Shown: positions 1 to 10,329 of the stretch, piece after piece
How positions within the stretch are numbered: the first letter of the stretch is position 1
Layout: each line of letters starts with the position of its first letter
Translations under genes and position numbers: made by a program
Assembly (NCBI GenBank): GCA_015680685.1
Contig: MNCI01024380.1
Location: 15,835 to 48,947 of the forward strand
Length of the DNA: 33,113 nt
Direction of reading: 5' to 3'
From: Gnetum montanum
Taxonomy: Eukaryota > Streptophyta > Gnetopsida > Gnetales > Gnetaceae
The notes under the pieces: model-generated
Told to the model about the DNA's origin: nothing
Databases searched by the model: none
What the model saw: the letters and a program-made list of their open reading frames with translations, nothing else

Positions 1-344
1 TTTTTATTTTTGAAGTTTAAGGTTTGGGCATTGATAAAAGAAAAAAAGGGGTCAAAGTAATCAAAATAGGACAAGGGCAAAGGAAAGAAGGAGGCGATGC
101 TAGGGTTTGTGGAGGAAACCAATGAGATGCTTCAACACCTTCCTCAGCCCAGGATCCCTTCATGGATAGGATACTTGTGCCAGTACACTCCCATTTCATG
201 TTTCATTAGCCTTTTCTTGCTATATTTTTTTTATGGTGGTCTGGATGTGTACGTCCCTCTACCTTGAGCGTTTACAGCGTGTGGAAATTTTATTTTCTTT
301 TATTTTATTTTTTGTGAGTAATTTACAGCCTCAGTAACCTATCT

Positions 345-655
345 TAGAGTGAGTAATTTGGTAGGGTGTTATTTAGCGTGAGTAATGCTCTTTTTCCTGG
401 CAGCGTGAGTAATGCTCTTTTTCCTGGCAGCGTGAGTTAGCCAGCCGTCATTGCTTGGCAGCGTGAGCTAGCCGCCATATCCTGGCAATGTGAGTTAGCC
501 GCCATTGCAGCGTGAGTTATCCTGCCTTTGCCTGGCAGTGTGAGTTATCCTGCCTTTGCCTGGCAGCGTGAGTCAGCCACCATTGGCTAGCAGCGTGAGT
601 TATCTGCCATCTGAGCGTGAGCTAGCCGCCATCTGAGCGTGAGTTTTGGAAGGCC
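345..655. repeat. Minisatellite built on CAGCGTGAGT
   Basis: About eleven imperfect units of 22-31 bp each begin with CAGCGTGAGT or a close variant, followed by spacers such as TAATGCTCTTTTTCCTGG or TAGCCGCCAT. Two adjacent 27-bp units near 380-435 are almost identical, which points to recent local duplication. Related GCGTGAG/AACGTGAG words recur at 5770-6060 inside LTR A, so the array may derive from the same element family; that link is inference. Confidence 0.75.
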
Positions 656-1909
656 AAAATCCGCGTAAGTGAATATAAAACCATAGGCAGCGTGAATCAT
701 TTGTTTTTACTGGGTGAGTGTACTTTAACAGTGTATTTTAACGCGATATTTGGTAGTGATCTTAGCGCGATACCCCTAATTTGTTTCTTCTTCCACCTTG
801 GTGTGCCCAAGATATTCTGTTATGGGAGAAGCACAGGAAACGTGCATAGTCGTGTTTTAAAATTCGGCCATGAATATTGGCCTTATTCCTTGGGTGCTGA
901 ATAATAATTATCAGGCAACATCATGGTTCCAAATCAAAGCCGATATGAAAAATCGGTAAATTGGCCATCTTTATGGCCATGGATATCTTGCCTTGTCTCG
1001 TATTTTTTCCTTTCCTTTTTAGTGATTCCGCATTTTGCATTAAAATCTTACGTATTTTCTCCTATTCTGAATCATACCAAAAATTTCATTTTCATGGTTA
1101 AGTGGCAAGCAAGCAATCAGGATTCGTGGCATCGGCACGAGGCGGATCACAGAAAACCAGGGAGTACAAATAGCTAAACAAACACGATGGCAACCGAAGG
1201 CCGAAGGGGCAAGTATGGGTCATACAGAAATCAGGTTTTGGACGGGGCGTGTGAGGAAAACGTTGCATTTGTATGGATTCGCCTATCTCTGGGAGCACCA
1301 AAGGTTCCGCGATGACTCGCACATTCACGCGTGTTTATTTTCGTTGCTGGTTTTTTGCTCTTTTTCTCATATTTCTGATGGAAAAAGAATAAACAAAACA
1401 GGGTCATCGTCATGGGTCATGAGCCATGAACATGATGACGGATGGATGTTCATCCAACTATATTAAAAATCTGTTTGCTGATAAAGCAACGATCTCCACC
1501 AGCACATGGCCAATGGCCTTATGAAAGTTCATGGTGCTCTATTTCTACTTTCCCCTTTATCATGACTAGTCCCCACTTTTTTTTTTTTGTTAGCATTTGA
1601 AAAGTTTTCAATCATGGTAGGTAAGGTGAGTTTGGTGAATATTGGAACTTTTGATTTAAAATAATTTCAGTCCATTAAAATAATTTAACATAACCTTTTA
1701 TATCACGCTATGCTATATTATCGAGATAAATCACCTTATATGGCCAATATATTAATTTTATATAAAAGGAAATTGACACCGTGCTTTATTAAATTGGTGA
1801 TTTATTACACTAATTCATCTATGTCTAATATATATTTTATCTATTGCTAGTTCTCTCTTGCATATTTATGCTTTGTTGATGGTTACTTTCATTTTGTGTT
1901 TGTTTATAG

Positions 1910-2002
1910 GATCGTGGAGATGATGGAGTGGGCCCCAGTGGAGCAGGAGCCGATGGTGTAGAGAGATTTGAAGATCAAGCCTCTCCTGACGCTGATGTTT
2001 AA
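1910..2002 (+). pseudogene. Possible terminal exon encoding an acidic tail
   Basis: A pyrimidine-rich run ending TTTATAG at 1903-1909 looks like a plant 3' splice site. The frame that follows is open for 30 codons and ends at TAA (2000-2002). It is rich in Asp, Gly, Ala and Glu, beginning DRGDDGVGPSGAG. AT-rich sequence on both sides fits an intron upstream and a 3' UTR downstream. Acidic, glycine-rich tails occur at the ends of many plant proteins and transposases, so no product can be named. The upstream exons are not visible, and this could be chance. Confidence 0.2.
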
Positions 2003-2400
2003 TTTAACTTGTTATTGTAGTTAGCTTAGTTATTATTATTATTATTTTTTGTTGAAATTATGTGGATTGTATGAAAGAAAATGTATGATACAATGTTAAC
2101 ATTTGATATTATCCATTTATACATTTATGCATTTTTTTTTTGCTATTTTTTGATGTTATTCAAGTTTTTCTTTTGTTTTGTCCAAACTTTGGATAGAAAA
2201 GATTTTCTTTTGAATTGATTTGATTTTGTAATTTTTTGTTGTTGTTTTGGCTGTTTATAAATATAAGTGTGAATGTAACTGAAATGGTAACAACATGGAA
2301 GAAATGTAAGGGGAATAATGATTCGTAGAGCAAGGATGCAACTATGCATGCAAAAAAGAATGTAATTTTAAGGAAATGGAAATGTAACTTGTTCTATTTT

Positions 2401-2455
2401 AAGGCCATTTCGGGCAGCAGTTTAGTTTAAGGCCTTTTCGGGCCATATGTAAACG
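2401..2455 (-). repeat. Two copies of a CCGAAAaGGCCTTAAA word after the protease
   Basis: On the minus strand, directly after the protease frame, the word CCCGAAAAGGCCTTAAACT is followed 28 bp later by CCCGAAATGGCCTTAAAAT. It resembles the unit start of the 50-bp array at 14799-15066 (CCAAAAAGACCTTAAACT). The gag-protease half therefore breaks off in sequence related to the repeat that precedes the pol half. Confidence 0.5.
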
Positions 2456-3375
2456 CGTAAGTTAGTACAATGCAAATGAAGGCAATGTATGCACAACGAA
2501 AGAATGTGAAGAGTGTGCGACGATCCAGCTTGTTTTTGGCCATAGGGGTGCTTTGATCGAGTGGTTGTCTCCTAACCAGATTTGGTTTTGCAAGCATTTT
2601 AGGGTTAGGCTCCGCTGGGAGGCTTATGGTTTTCACCACTTGTTCCGGAGTTTTGGCTTTAGGTGTTACGTTTGTTGCCATGGGTGTTCCATCGAGAGAC
2701 TCTTCTTTCAATACTTGTGACATGTCTATGTTGTGGATGGCTTGAAAAGGAGTGCTATCGTCATGTATGATGACTTGTCCACCTTCGTATGGAAGGTTGA
2801 TTTCTTGATGTATCGGTAAGGAAACAGCTCGTTGTTGCACTAGCCAAGGTCTGCCAAGAATCATGTTGAAACTAGACATCTCTTCTATGACAGTGAACTC
2901 TACATTGGTGGGGAATTGTTCACCTGCCATGAAGGTGAGATTAATCGTGCCCTTAACTGTGACACGTGATCTGTTGAAGGATTTTAAACACGTGATTTTC
3001 ATTGGCATGATCTTGTCTGCCATGCCTAGTTTGTCGATGACGAAGTATAAAGCTACGTTTGTTGCCGCACCATCATCAACGTGCACTTTGCGAATGGTAC
3101 ATTTCCCAACACGTACACTAATTGACAATGGAGCTATTATGACCTCCCCTCATTTGGGGTTGACTTTAACTGCATTGTCACGAAAGGCTAAGGTGTTTGA
3201 ACCCAATCATTGTGGTGTGTGTTGTGAAATTGTTGCACAGATGGATTCCATGTTAGCAGGGATATCCTTTGTAATAGGAATGGATGCTAACATTTGCGCT
3301 AAGGCTTCACGATGAGCCGATGATGTCATGACCAAGTCGTACAAGCTCATGGTTGTGTTCTTTTGTCTGAGCGTT
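2427..3375 (-). pseudogene. Ty3/gypsy (Tat-lineage) aspartic protease, broken
   Basis: This is the retroelement protease that would cut the gag-pol polyprotein. The frame runs from an HREALAQMLAS segment near 3315 through VRVGKCTIRK to the catalytic-loop region VDDGAATNV near 3060. The late flap and body region MILGRPWLVQQRAV lies near 2840 and a His-Gln segment follows; this order is typical of Tat-lineage gag-linker-protease. TGA codons near 3200 and 3150 interrupt the frame. No RT, RNase H or integrase follows on this strand: homology ends near 2427. The piece continues the gag frame and belongs to the element whose 5' LTR is at 5513-8554. A hydrophobic tail at the very end is probably read-through. 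Confidence 0.75.
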
Positions 3376-5488
3376 TGTTTCACCTAGGCCAGTGTAGCTA
3401 CAAAGTCCGTGTTGTTTACCATTATGTTGGTTGCCTCTATATGGGTTGAGGGCCTGGGCCTAGTTTATTTTGGATTAGGTACAGGACCCCCAGTGTTCAG
3501 TTGCTGTGTACTAGGTGTGACCTTTGGTTCAGCTGTGAGTGTTGTTCATTTTTTGTTTGTCCTCTTCTGTTGCCATTTGGTTTGCTTACCCCTGTCGTCT
3601 ACATTTGGGCTTCAGGTAGGTGAGGGGCCCTCGCATGGTGGCAACTTTATGACTAATGGTAGTTTTTGAGGAGTCATTGGTGTTTGACTAGCTTGTTGTG
3701 ACAACTTGATGATGAAAGGTTTCTTTGTAGTTGTGGTCGGTGCATCATGCCAATTTAACTTCTTAGCGAACGATGATGCTTCCTTCCAGTTTAAATCTTA
3801 GCGGACATTTGCGATGGTACTTTGACCACAAAAGCTGTCATTGGTGCTCTAGGTGGTACCTTGATGATGATGGGAGGCCTCTTGCTCATGGAGGCGGAGG
3901 GGATTGTTACCTTGCTAGGAGGCACATGGATCACAAAAGGTTGCTGCATAGGTTTAGGCTTACTATCTATGTCAATGGAGTTTATGACATAGGATGCATC
4001 ATCTGTGTTGGGTTGATTTAAGGTGTTGATGTTTAGTTAACCCCGTTATATCATTGCTTGTAGATCATCCTGTAAGGCACGATAGTTTTCGGTATTGTGA
4101 CCCGACATCTGGTGGTAGTGACAGAATTGATCTAACTTGAAGTGTCATGGGACCGGGGGCTTATTTGGTGCTGCTAAGGTGGGATTCCTTAGTAGCTCGC
4201 AGTACCTGTCGTGTCTTCAGTGGGCATTCTCTCCTACTTGTTTGTATTGAATTTTCTTAGTTTTGAGAAGTTGCTCTAGTAGTTCAGAGGGTCACGTGGG
4301 TAGCGACGTATACTTAGAGCGATCCTTGCACTAAAAGTTGGGCATTGGGGTGGCACATGTTGTTGCAGGTAGGTTGGTATTGGTGTTTGTTATTTTTGTG
4401 CTTGCAGCTACAGTTTCCATTATTGTCTTTTGTTTGGCAACGTGTTGGTTCTTGTAAGCCACATAGGTGGGATCATTGCTGGCTTGTGCAGCTTGTTCAA
4501 TGTTCTTGATCTGCGTGAAGGCTTGGCTCAACGTTTGAGCGCTTAGGTAGTACAGTTTTAACTTAACGAAGTCATTCATGGCTTCCTTTAGAATCGTAAG
4601 CAAATACATTTCAGGGATGGGCTCATGAAGTTCGTTAAGGGCTGTGCTCCATCATTGAATGAACTTCTACACAGGCTCTAGTGGTGCTTGTTGGACCTGT
4701 ATCAGAGTGTCTAGTGTGGCCTCAGGCTTGAGGTTGTACTTAAACCAGGTGACAAATTGATGTAAAAAATCCTCCAGAGAGGATATGAAGTTACAGGGTA
4801 GAGCTCGGTACCAGTCTAAGGCTATGCCCATTAAGGACATAGTGAACACCTGTAAGATTGCATGGGGCCAAGCTTGAAGTAATAGTGTTTCTGATTGAAA
4901 TGTGACTAAGTGAGCATTTGGATCTCCCTTCCCATTGTATTTGGTTAACTAGGGCAGTGTGATTCCCTTGGTTAAAGATAAAAGTGGCACTGAAGAGCTA
5001 ATTAGATCATCTTGGTAGAAGTCCAGTACTTTAACTGCTTCAGTGTTGGCAATTTTGAGGTGCTTTACCTCAACAGCAGTGGTAGGAAAATTAATTAGTT
5101 GGGGAGATTGTTGGGTTGTCATTTTTTGCTGTGAAGAAATGTTTGGAGTTGCGGTTGGGGGCTGTGGCACGTTGAAGTGAGTGGGTTGTTGAACAAGGGG
5201 TATGGTTCCTTTCCTAGCCACAAACTGTGAAGTAACACCCTGGATGTGCAGAGCTGAAGTGATGAAAAGGGCTCCATGTGTTTCCACGTGTGATATGTAC
5301 TGGGTCGAGATGGACATGGGTAATCTCTGTTGGGATACGGGTGCTTGTGTGCTTGTTGAAACTTGGTGAGTGGCCGTCTGTCCCATGCGAGGGTGGAATG
5401 ATGGGTTCACATAGGCATGGGGACTAAGGGTGTGGTATGAATCCTCAGGTTCAGATTGTGCCTTGAAGTCATCATCCTGATCTTGGTT
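3376..5488 (-). pseudogene. Ty3/gypsy (Tat-lineage) gag, broken
   Basis: Gag forms the capsid of the retroelement particle. The frame opens about 7 bp past the PBS candidate, after a TGA, and has no in-frame ATG early on. A Gln/Pro/Thr-rich N-terminal part spans about 5410-5000. It is followed by LTKYNGKGDPNAHLVTFQ near 4950 and the capsid core SLMGIALDWYRALP near 4830, which matches the retrotransposon gag fold with its conserved Trp-Tyr. A helical part with EPIPEMYLLTILKEAMN lies near 4600. Near 4130-4030, FCHYHQMSGHNTENY resembles the C-H-GH-T-C finger of Tat gags, but the last Cys is Tyr. Internal stops at about 4950, 4665 and 4650 sit where Gln or Arg is expected. The stretch 4030-3376 is a low-complexity linker. 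Confidence 0.75.
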
Positions 5489-5494
5489 TCAGGG

Positions 5495-5512
5495 CTCCTC
5501 AGTGGGTCACCA
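5495..5512 (-). promoter_or_regulatory. Primer binding site candidate of the minus-strand element
   Basis: Directly after a terminal CA on the minus strand comes TGGTGACCCACTGAGGAG. It starts with the TGG expected for pairing to a tRNA CCA end and resembles the TGG-GAC-CCACTGGGGA leader type I know from Tat elements. Gag coding begins a few bases further on. The exact tRNA cannot be stated without an alignment. Confidence 0.5.
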
Positions 5513-5769
5513 TGTGTTTTGGCTCCTAGCCAGAAGGAGCTAAGAGATGAGTTGATGGTGAGGCTCAGAAAGGAGGATGATGTCATATACAGAGGGGACA
5601 AAGTCATGACCTCCCATGTATATGCGCTCGAAGTTTCATTTTGCCTCCTGTTCTGTGGTGTCAAGGGGAAGGTTGGCCTAAATCTTCACATAGATAAATT
5701 TGTACTATTCCTATGTGAGGATTACGAAGATGCATGCATTAGAGTTCTGAGATGACTCCATGGTGATGT

Positions 5770-6060
5770 GTGATGGGGCAGCGTATGGGCTGGCTAACAA
5801 GTGTCGAGTGTGTTTCGGGCTAAGTGTGCAGCATGTGTAGCGTATGATCAGGGCTGAGTTTGCAATGTGACCAGCGTGCAACGTGTGCAAAAAATTTTCT
5901 AAGTGTCCAACGTGAGAACCTAGCAGCATGTGCAAAAAATTTTCTGAGTGTAAAAACTAAAACGTAAGAAAAAAAATTTCTAAGTGTAAAACTACAACGT
6001 GAGAAAATGGCAACGTGAGCAAACTGCAGTGTGAGTAAACTACAGCGTGTGTTAAAGAGA
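5770..6060. repeat. Degenerate AACGTGAG / GTGTGCAA repeat in LTR A
   Basis: Short words such as CAACGTGAG, CAACGTGTGCAAAAAATTTTCT and CAGTGTGAGTAAACTA recur irregularly. The unit length varies from about 17 to 45 bp. Both the position in the distal part of LTR A and the GCGTGAG-like core resemble the array at 345-655. Confidence 0.5.
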
Positions 6061-6097
6061 GAAAATATGGCAAGTGCTGAACAACGTACAAAGGAGT

Positions 6098-6335
6098 GTC
6101 AGCTTGACCAAATGTTAGCTCGACCAAACGTCAGCTTGACCAAACATCAACTTGATCAAATATCAGCTTGACCAAACGTCAGCATGATCAAATGTCAGCT
6201 TGACCAACGTCAATGTGACCAACATCAACTTAACCAAATGTCAGTGTCACCAAATGTCAGCGTGACCAAACGTCAGCTTGACCAAACATCAGCGTGACCA
6301 AATGTCAGTGTGACCAAATGTCAGCTTGACCAACA
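6098..6335. repeat. 16-bp minisatellite GTCAGCTTGACCAAAC
   Basis: About fifteen units of GTCAGCTTGACCAAAC and variants run head to tail, with a few 14-bp units such as GTCAATGTGACCAA. Differences are mostly C/T and G/A. The array lies in LTR A and has no counterpart next to LTR B, which is truncated before this point. Confidence 0.85.
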
Positions 6336-6518
6336 TTTGGGTAAGAAAACTAAGTGTTGGACGTTATGATTCAAGCAGGGACATCTTTGGAAAATTCTGA
6401 AATGGCGTCTGAACTAGATAATAGGATTTATGAGCAGGAAACAGTGCCTAAATGCTGGGAATAGGGCAACGTAGGAACGTTGACAATCACAGCTGCGTAT
6501 GGACATTGGATGTGGCAT

Positions 6519-6812
6519 AGATCTGAGAAAGCAAAACACAGATCTGCAATGTTTGAGCATAGATCTAGTGGAACAGGACGTAGATATGTAGTCACAGGAC
6601 ATAGATCTGTAGTCAGAGTATGTAGATCTGTAGTGACAGGGCGCAGATCTGCAGTCACAGGGCATAGATCTGCAGTCACAGGATGTAGATCTGTAGTGAC
6701 AGGGCACAGATCTACAGTGACAAGGCACAGATCTATAGTGATAGGGTGTAGATCTACAGTCACAGGGTGCAGATCTACAGTCACAGAGGGTAGATATGAG
6801 ATAGAAAGACAT
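6519..6812. repeat. 21-bp minisatellite, fourteen units, in LTR A
   Basis: Fourteen consecutive 21-bp units follow the pattern AGATCTGTAGTCACAGGGCAT. Because 21 is a multiple of three, frames stay open on both strands and give repetitive heptapeptide frames (for example VTGHRSA), which are not credible genes. The homologous array in LTR B (8950-9075) has only six units, so copy number changed after the LTRs duplicated. Confidence 0.9.
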
Positions 6813-7413
6813 GGATCTAGGAGAAAAATGGCCCTCCTTCTAGTGCCATTTTACTGTACCATCTAAAATCTTTGGTGAAAGGCTAGAATGAACAAACACC
6901 AAGAGATTTACGGATGAAACAGTAAGACCCTGCCTTCACTCGAGGGCTTGCTGGAAAAATAACGAAGGTAGAGTGCCTTGAATGGTTCACATGTAGATCA
7001 AACAAGGACTTCCTGAAATGTACGCAATTGCGATGCATTGGGTTGTATGTAAACAAATGAAAATACTGAACGTAAACAAATGGAAACGAATGTAAACTAT
7101 TTAAATAATGAAAACAGGAAAAATCGTAATAGGAAAAATAATGTAAACTGCCAGAATCTGGGCAATAATGGAAACTGTTTGTATTAATAAACAATTAAAA
7201 TGTGCACGAGTTAGAATGTAGTTGCAGATTGGTTGAAACATAGACGTTTAGCCCCGATGGATGAGAATGAGTGCTGGGAAGATGCAGGTTTTGGATTGCA
7301 GATGTACAGCATCCAAGTCTGTATGCAGCACTAGCACGTGAGATTGATGCCCAGATTTCATAAGTGTCTGAGATTCATATTTTTCCCTGCCCCGATCTAA
7401 TGGAAAAATAGGA

Positions 7414-7421
7414 GATTTATA
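7414..7421 (-). promoter_or_regulatory. TATA-like box in LTR A
   Basis: The minus strand reads TTGTATAAATCTCC, a good plant TATA box, about 1.13 kb from the LTR start. The same sequence is kept in LTR B at 9677-9684. This would place a U3 of about 1.1 kb and R-U5 of about 1.9 kb. No start site can be proven from the sequence. Confidence 0.4.
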
Positions 7422-7753
7422 CAATTTTAGGCATGAGATTGGGATCTAGGAGAAGATCAGTGGCTGCAGGGTAAGAAAACTTTGGAGCGGGTGACAGGTG
7501 TGTGCGTTGACCAGATGCACGAAATGTTACAACGTACAACATGCAGTGTGACCAAGATCTCTTACACTCACGTGTGTAATCCATAGCGTAAGAGCTTTAC
7601 ATGCTGAAAAAATGTAAAATGTACAAAGAATGTTAAAGTACAAGAGTGGATATGGATGTCTGGCCTTCGAATCTAAAGATCTGTGCTGTTTCTGCTCCGC
7701 CAAGGCCTCCAACGTGTGTGGATTTGGCTCTGATGTGTGTGTAGTCTATTCTG

Positions 7754-7927
7754 GCATCAACGTCAACATCTAGCACCAACGTTAGCATTAACGTTAGCAT
7801 CAACATCAACATCAGTGTCAGCGTCAGTGTTAGAGTCAGTGTCAGTGTCAATGTTAGCGTAGCGTCAGTGTCAACATTAGTGTCAGCGTCCACGTCAACG
7901 TCAATGTTAGTGTCAACGTCACTAATA
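7754..7927. repeat. Hexamer (GTCAGC-type) array in LTR A
   Basis: A six-base repeat, GTCAGC/GTCAAC/GTTAGC/ATCAAC, runs for about 29 units. It creates repetitive Leu-Thr and Asp-Ala frames on the minus strand that are by-products. The same array stands at the matching place in LTR B (10014-10175) with a different internal order of variants. Confidence 0.9.
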
Positions 7928-8082
7928 GTGTATGACCTAAAAATAGTGCATTTGAGCCCATTTCTGACCTTTGAGACCCATTTTCAAAGTGGATCTGCAT
8001 CCTATGGGTCATGATGGTTCTGTGTGCCAAATTTGGGCTAATTTGGATGTCATTTTGGCTCTGTTTTGGGGCTCCAGAAACT

Positions 8083-8136
8083 GGTGACGCTAAGCCTTAC
8101 GCTGAGCAGCATAAGAAAAGTAACCCCAGCGTCACC
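8083..8136. other. Nested inverted repeat in LTR A
   Basis: Outer arms GGTGACGCT (8083-8091) and AGCGTCACC (8128-8136) are exact reverse complements. Inside them, CTTACGCT (8096-8103) pairs with AGCATAAG (8108-8115), with one mismatch caused by a CpG-to-CpA change relative to LTR B. A related half-site, GGTGACGTTGAGCCTTACG, recurs about 190 bp further on near 8275. Confidence 0.7.
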
Positions 8137-8554
8137 AAGCTAAAGTGGCATATTTGAGGCCCAAATCTTGATTTTATGGATGCTAGGACCTACTAGGGAC
8201 TATGGTGAAGGTCATGAGGGGTCCCTATATTTTATTTTGGCCTGTTTTGACTCAGTTTCGGGGCTCCAAAAGTTGGTGACGTTGAGCCTTACGTTGAGCA
8301 GTGTCTGAAAATATAGCCAACTTATACTTAGCCAAAACCAAGCATTTTGAGCATAAAACCTTTGATTCTAGATGTGGAAAGTTGGTGTAGTCGGTTGTGG
8401 GCCTTGGGAAAACCTTGCTTGCTCCATTGCTCACTCCATTGTATGTCATTTCATGCCATTTTAGAGGCTCTCAAGTTTGGTCATGCTGTAATCATGTTGG
8501 GAAACAACATGATTCTTGTCTAAAAGTGCTAGGCCAAAATTTTGTGGTGTTTCA

Positions 8555-8569
8555 TTGGTCCTTCTTTGT
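8555..8569 (-). promoter_or_regulatory. Polypurine tract before LTR A
   Basis: The minus strand reads ACAAAGAAGGACCAA immediately before the LTR start TGAAACACC. This purine-rich tract is where plus-strand DNA synthesis is primed in LTR retroelements. A near-identical tract (13 of 15 bases) precedes the LTR-like segment at 20414 on the plus strand. Confidence 0.6.
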
Positions 8570-8943
8570 TTACACTTAGAGGAATCTACCCAAGAGGCAT
8601 CAACAAATAAGTACAAAACATCACAAGCAACTGGGTATCAAACATTGTTCTTTGGCATTTGGCCAGATGTCATTGCACCGTGTTCAAAAGTACATGGGAC
8701 CGGGAAGTGAGGTTTTGAGGTGTATAGGAAGAAGGTTTGTAACTATGAGATTGGGGATTGATGAAGGAATTGTTTTATTTAACTGTGGGAAGAGGAATGC
8801 TCTTGTGTGAACAGATCATGTTGGTCCTTGTCAATAGCCAGTATCTAGCGGACTTGGGACCAAGGCATGGGATGTGCATCCTTTGGAGGAATGAGACTCT
8901 TATATCCTACTTAAGAGGACTTGTTGTCACAACCAAAGTCATA
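8570..8943 (-). mobile_element. Short internal remnant between the two LTR copies
   Basis: Only about 375 bp separate LTR A from the broken end of LTR B. It ends on the minus strand in a polypurine tract, so it is the 3' end of an internal region whose bulk, together with the distal part of LTR B, has been deleted. No domain is recognisable; small frames at 8516-8710 and 8758-8940 look accidental. Confidence 0.5.
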
Positions 8944-8949
8944 GGAAGT

Positions 8950-9075
8950 AGATATGTAGTGACAGGGCATAGATCTGTAGTCACAGGATGCAGATTTGCA
9001 GTGATAGGGCACAGATCTACAGTCACAGGGCGTAGATCTACAGTCACAGAGGGTAGATTTGAGATAGAAAGATGT
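8950..9075. repeat. 21-bp minisatellite, six units, in LTR B
   Basis: Six 21-bp units of the AGATCTACAGTCACAGGGCGT type are homologous to the fourteen-unit array at 6519-6812. The last unit (AGATTTGAGATAGAAAGATGT) aligns with the last unit of the other array, which fixes the alignment of the two LTRs. Confidence 0.9.
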
Positions 9076-9676
9076 GGATCTAGGAGAAAAATGACCCTCC
9101 TTCTAGCGCCATTTTACTATATCGTTTGAAATCATTGGTGAAAGGCTAGAATGAACAAAGACTGAGATATTTACGAATGAAACAATAAGACCCTGCCTTT
9201 GCCCAAGGGCTTGTTGGAAAAATAACAAAGGTGGAGTGCCTTGAATAGTTTGCGTATGGATCAAACGAGGACTTCCCCAAACATACATAATTGTGATGCG
9301 TTGGGTTATACATAAAAAAACATAAATACTGAATGTAAATAAATGGAAACGAATGTAAACTATTTAAACAATGAAAATAGGAAAAATCGTAACAGGAAAA
9401 ATAATGTAAACTACCAGAATCTGGGTAATAATGCAAACTGTTCGTATTAATAAACAATTAAAATGTGCACCAGTCAGAATGCAGTTGTGAATTGGTTACA
9501 AGGTAGACTTTTCACCCCGATGGATAAGAACGGATGCTGGGAAGATGCAGGTTTTGGATTGCAGATGTACGACGTCCAAGTCTATATGCAGCACCAGCGC
9601 GTGAGATTGATGCCCAAATTTCTTAAGTGTTTGAGATTCATATTTTTCCCTGCCTTGATCTAGTGGAAAAATAGGA

Positions 9677-9684
9677 GATTTATA
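9677..9684 (-). promoter_or_regulatory. TATA-like box in LTR B
   Basis: The minus strand reads TTGTATAAATCTCC, as in LTR A at 7414-7421. Conservation between the copies supports it being the LTR promoter element. Confidence 0.4.
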
Positions 9685-10013
9685 CAATTTTAGGCATGAG
9701 ATTGGGATCTGGGAGAAGATCAGTGACTTCAGGGTAAGAAAACTTCGGATTGGGTGACAGGTATGTGCATTGACCAGATGCACGAAATGTTACAACGTAC
9801 AACATGTAGCGTGACCAAGATCTCTTACACTAACATGTTTAATCCATAGCATAAGAGCTTGACACATTGAAAAAATGAAAAATGTACAAAGAATGTTAAC
9901 GTACAAGAGCGGATCTGGATGTTTGGCCTCCGGATCTGTAGATCTGTGCTATTTTTGCTCCACCAAGGCCTCCAGCATGCGTGGATTTGGCTTTGATGTG
10001 TGTGCAGCCTGTT

Positions 10014-10175
10014 TTGGTGTCAGTGTCAGCATCCAATGCCAGCATTAGCATCAGTGTCAGTGTTAGCATCAACATCAGTGTCAGTGTTAGTGTTAGTGTC
10101 AATGTCAACGTCAGCGTCAGCATCAACGTCAATGTCAGCATCAACATTAGCGTCAGTGTCAGCGTCACTAATAGC
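10014..10175. repeat. Hexamer (GTCAGC-type) array in LTR B
   Basis: About 27 units of GTCAGC/GTCAGT/ATCAAC/GTTAGC. It is open in several frames on both strands, which explains the repetitive Ser-Val, Leu-Thr and Asp-Ala frames seen there; none is a credible protein. It is homologous to 7754-7927. Confidence 0.9.
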
Positions 10176-10329
10176 GTATGAGCTGAAAACAATGCATTTT
10201 GAGCCCATTTTTGACCTGTGAGACTAGTTTTTAGACTGGACCTTCATCTTATGGATCATGAGGGCTTTTTGTGCCAAATTTGGGCTGATTTGGATGTTGT
10301 TTTGGCTCTATTTCGGGGCTCCAAAAATT

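Larger units (their letters stand above)
1..2400. other. Spacer without a recognisable gene
   Basis: Apart from the minisatellite at 345-655 and the exon-like piece at 1910-2002, I see no protein that resembles a known family. Short open frames at 692-904, 923-1177 and 1215-1466 show no domain-like pattern. The stretch 1560-2400 is AT-rich. The region lies beyond the broken end of the minus-strand gag-protease element, so it could include worn element sequence, but I could not match it to either LTR copy. Confidence 0.5.
5513..8554 (-). mobile_element. LTR A, 5' LTR of the minus-strand Tat element
   Basis: On the minus strand it starts TGAAACACCACAAAATTTTG at 8554 and ends with ...AAAACACA at 5513, giving TG...CA ends and about 3.04 kb. 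A polypurine tract (8555-8569) lies just outside the start and a PBS candidate just after the end. Its first roughly 1.76 kb is duplicated as LTR B (8944-10811). A TATA-like box lies about 1.13 kb in. The downstream half is mostly minisatellite (16-, 21- and 6-bp families). It acts as 5' LTR for the gag-protease at 2427-5488 and, because a polypurine tract precedes it, also as 3' LTR of the collapsed unit between it and LTR B. Confidence 0.65.

Noticed and set aside
1129-1142. cDNA-adaptor-like word TCGGCACGAGG
   Set aside because: There is no EcoRI site or vector sequence beside it; an 11-base chance match in genomic DNA is more likely.
2863-3315. Plus-strand 150-codon frame
   Set aside because: It is the shadow of the minus-strand protease.
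6098-6335. CRISPR-like array
   Set aside because: Units are contiguous 16-bp tandem repeats with no spacers, in a plant LTR.
6414-6866. Open frames of 118-132 codons on both strands
   Set aside because: They are by-products of a 21-bp repeat, whose length is a multiple of three.
7633-10208. Leu-Thr, Ser-Val and Asp-Ala repeat proteins
   Set aside because: They are frames through hexamer arrays, open on both strands, with no domain.
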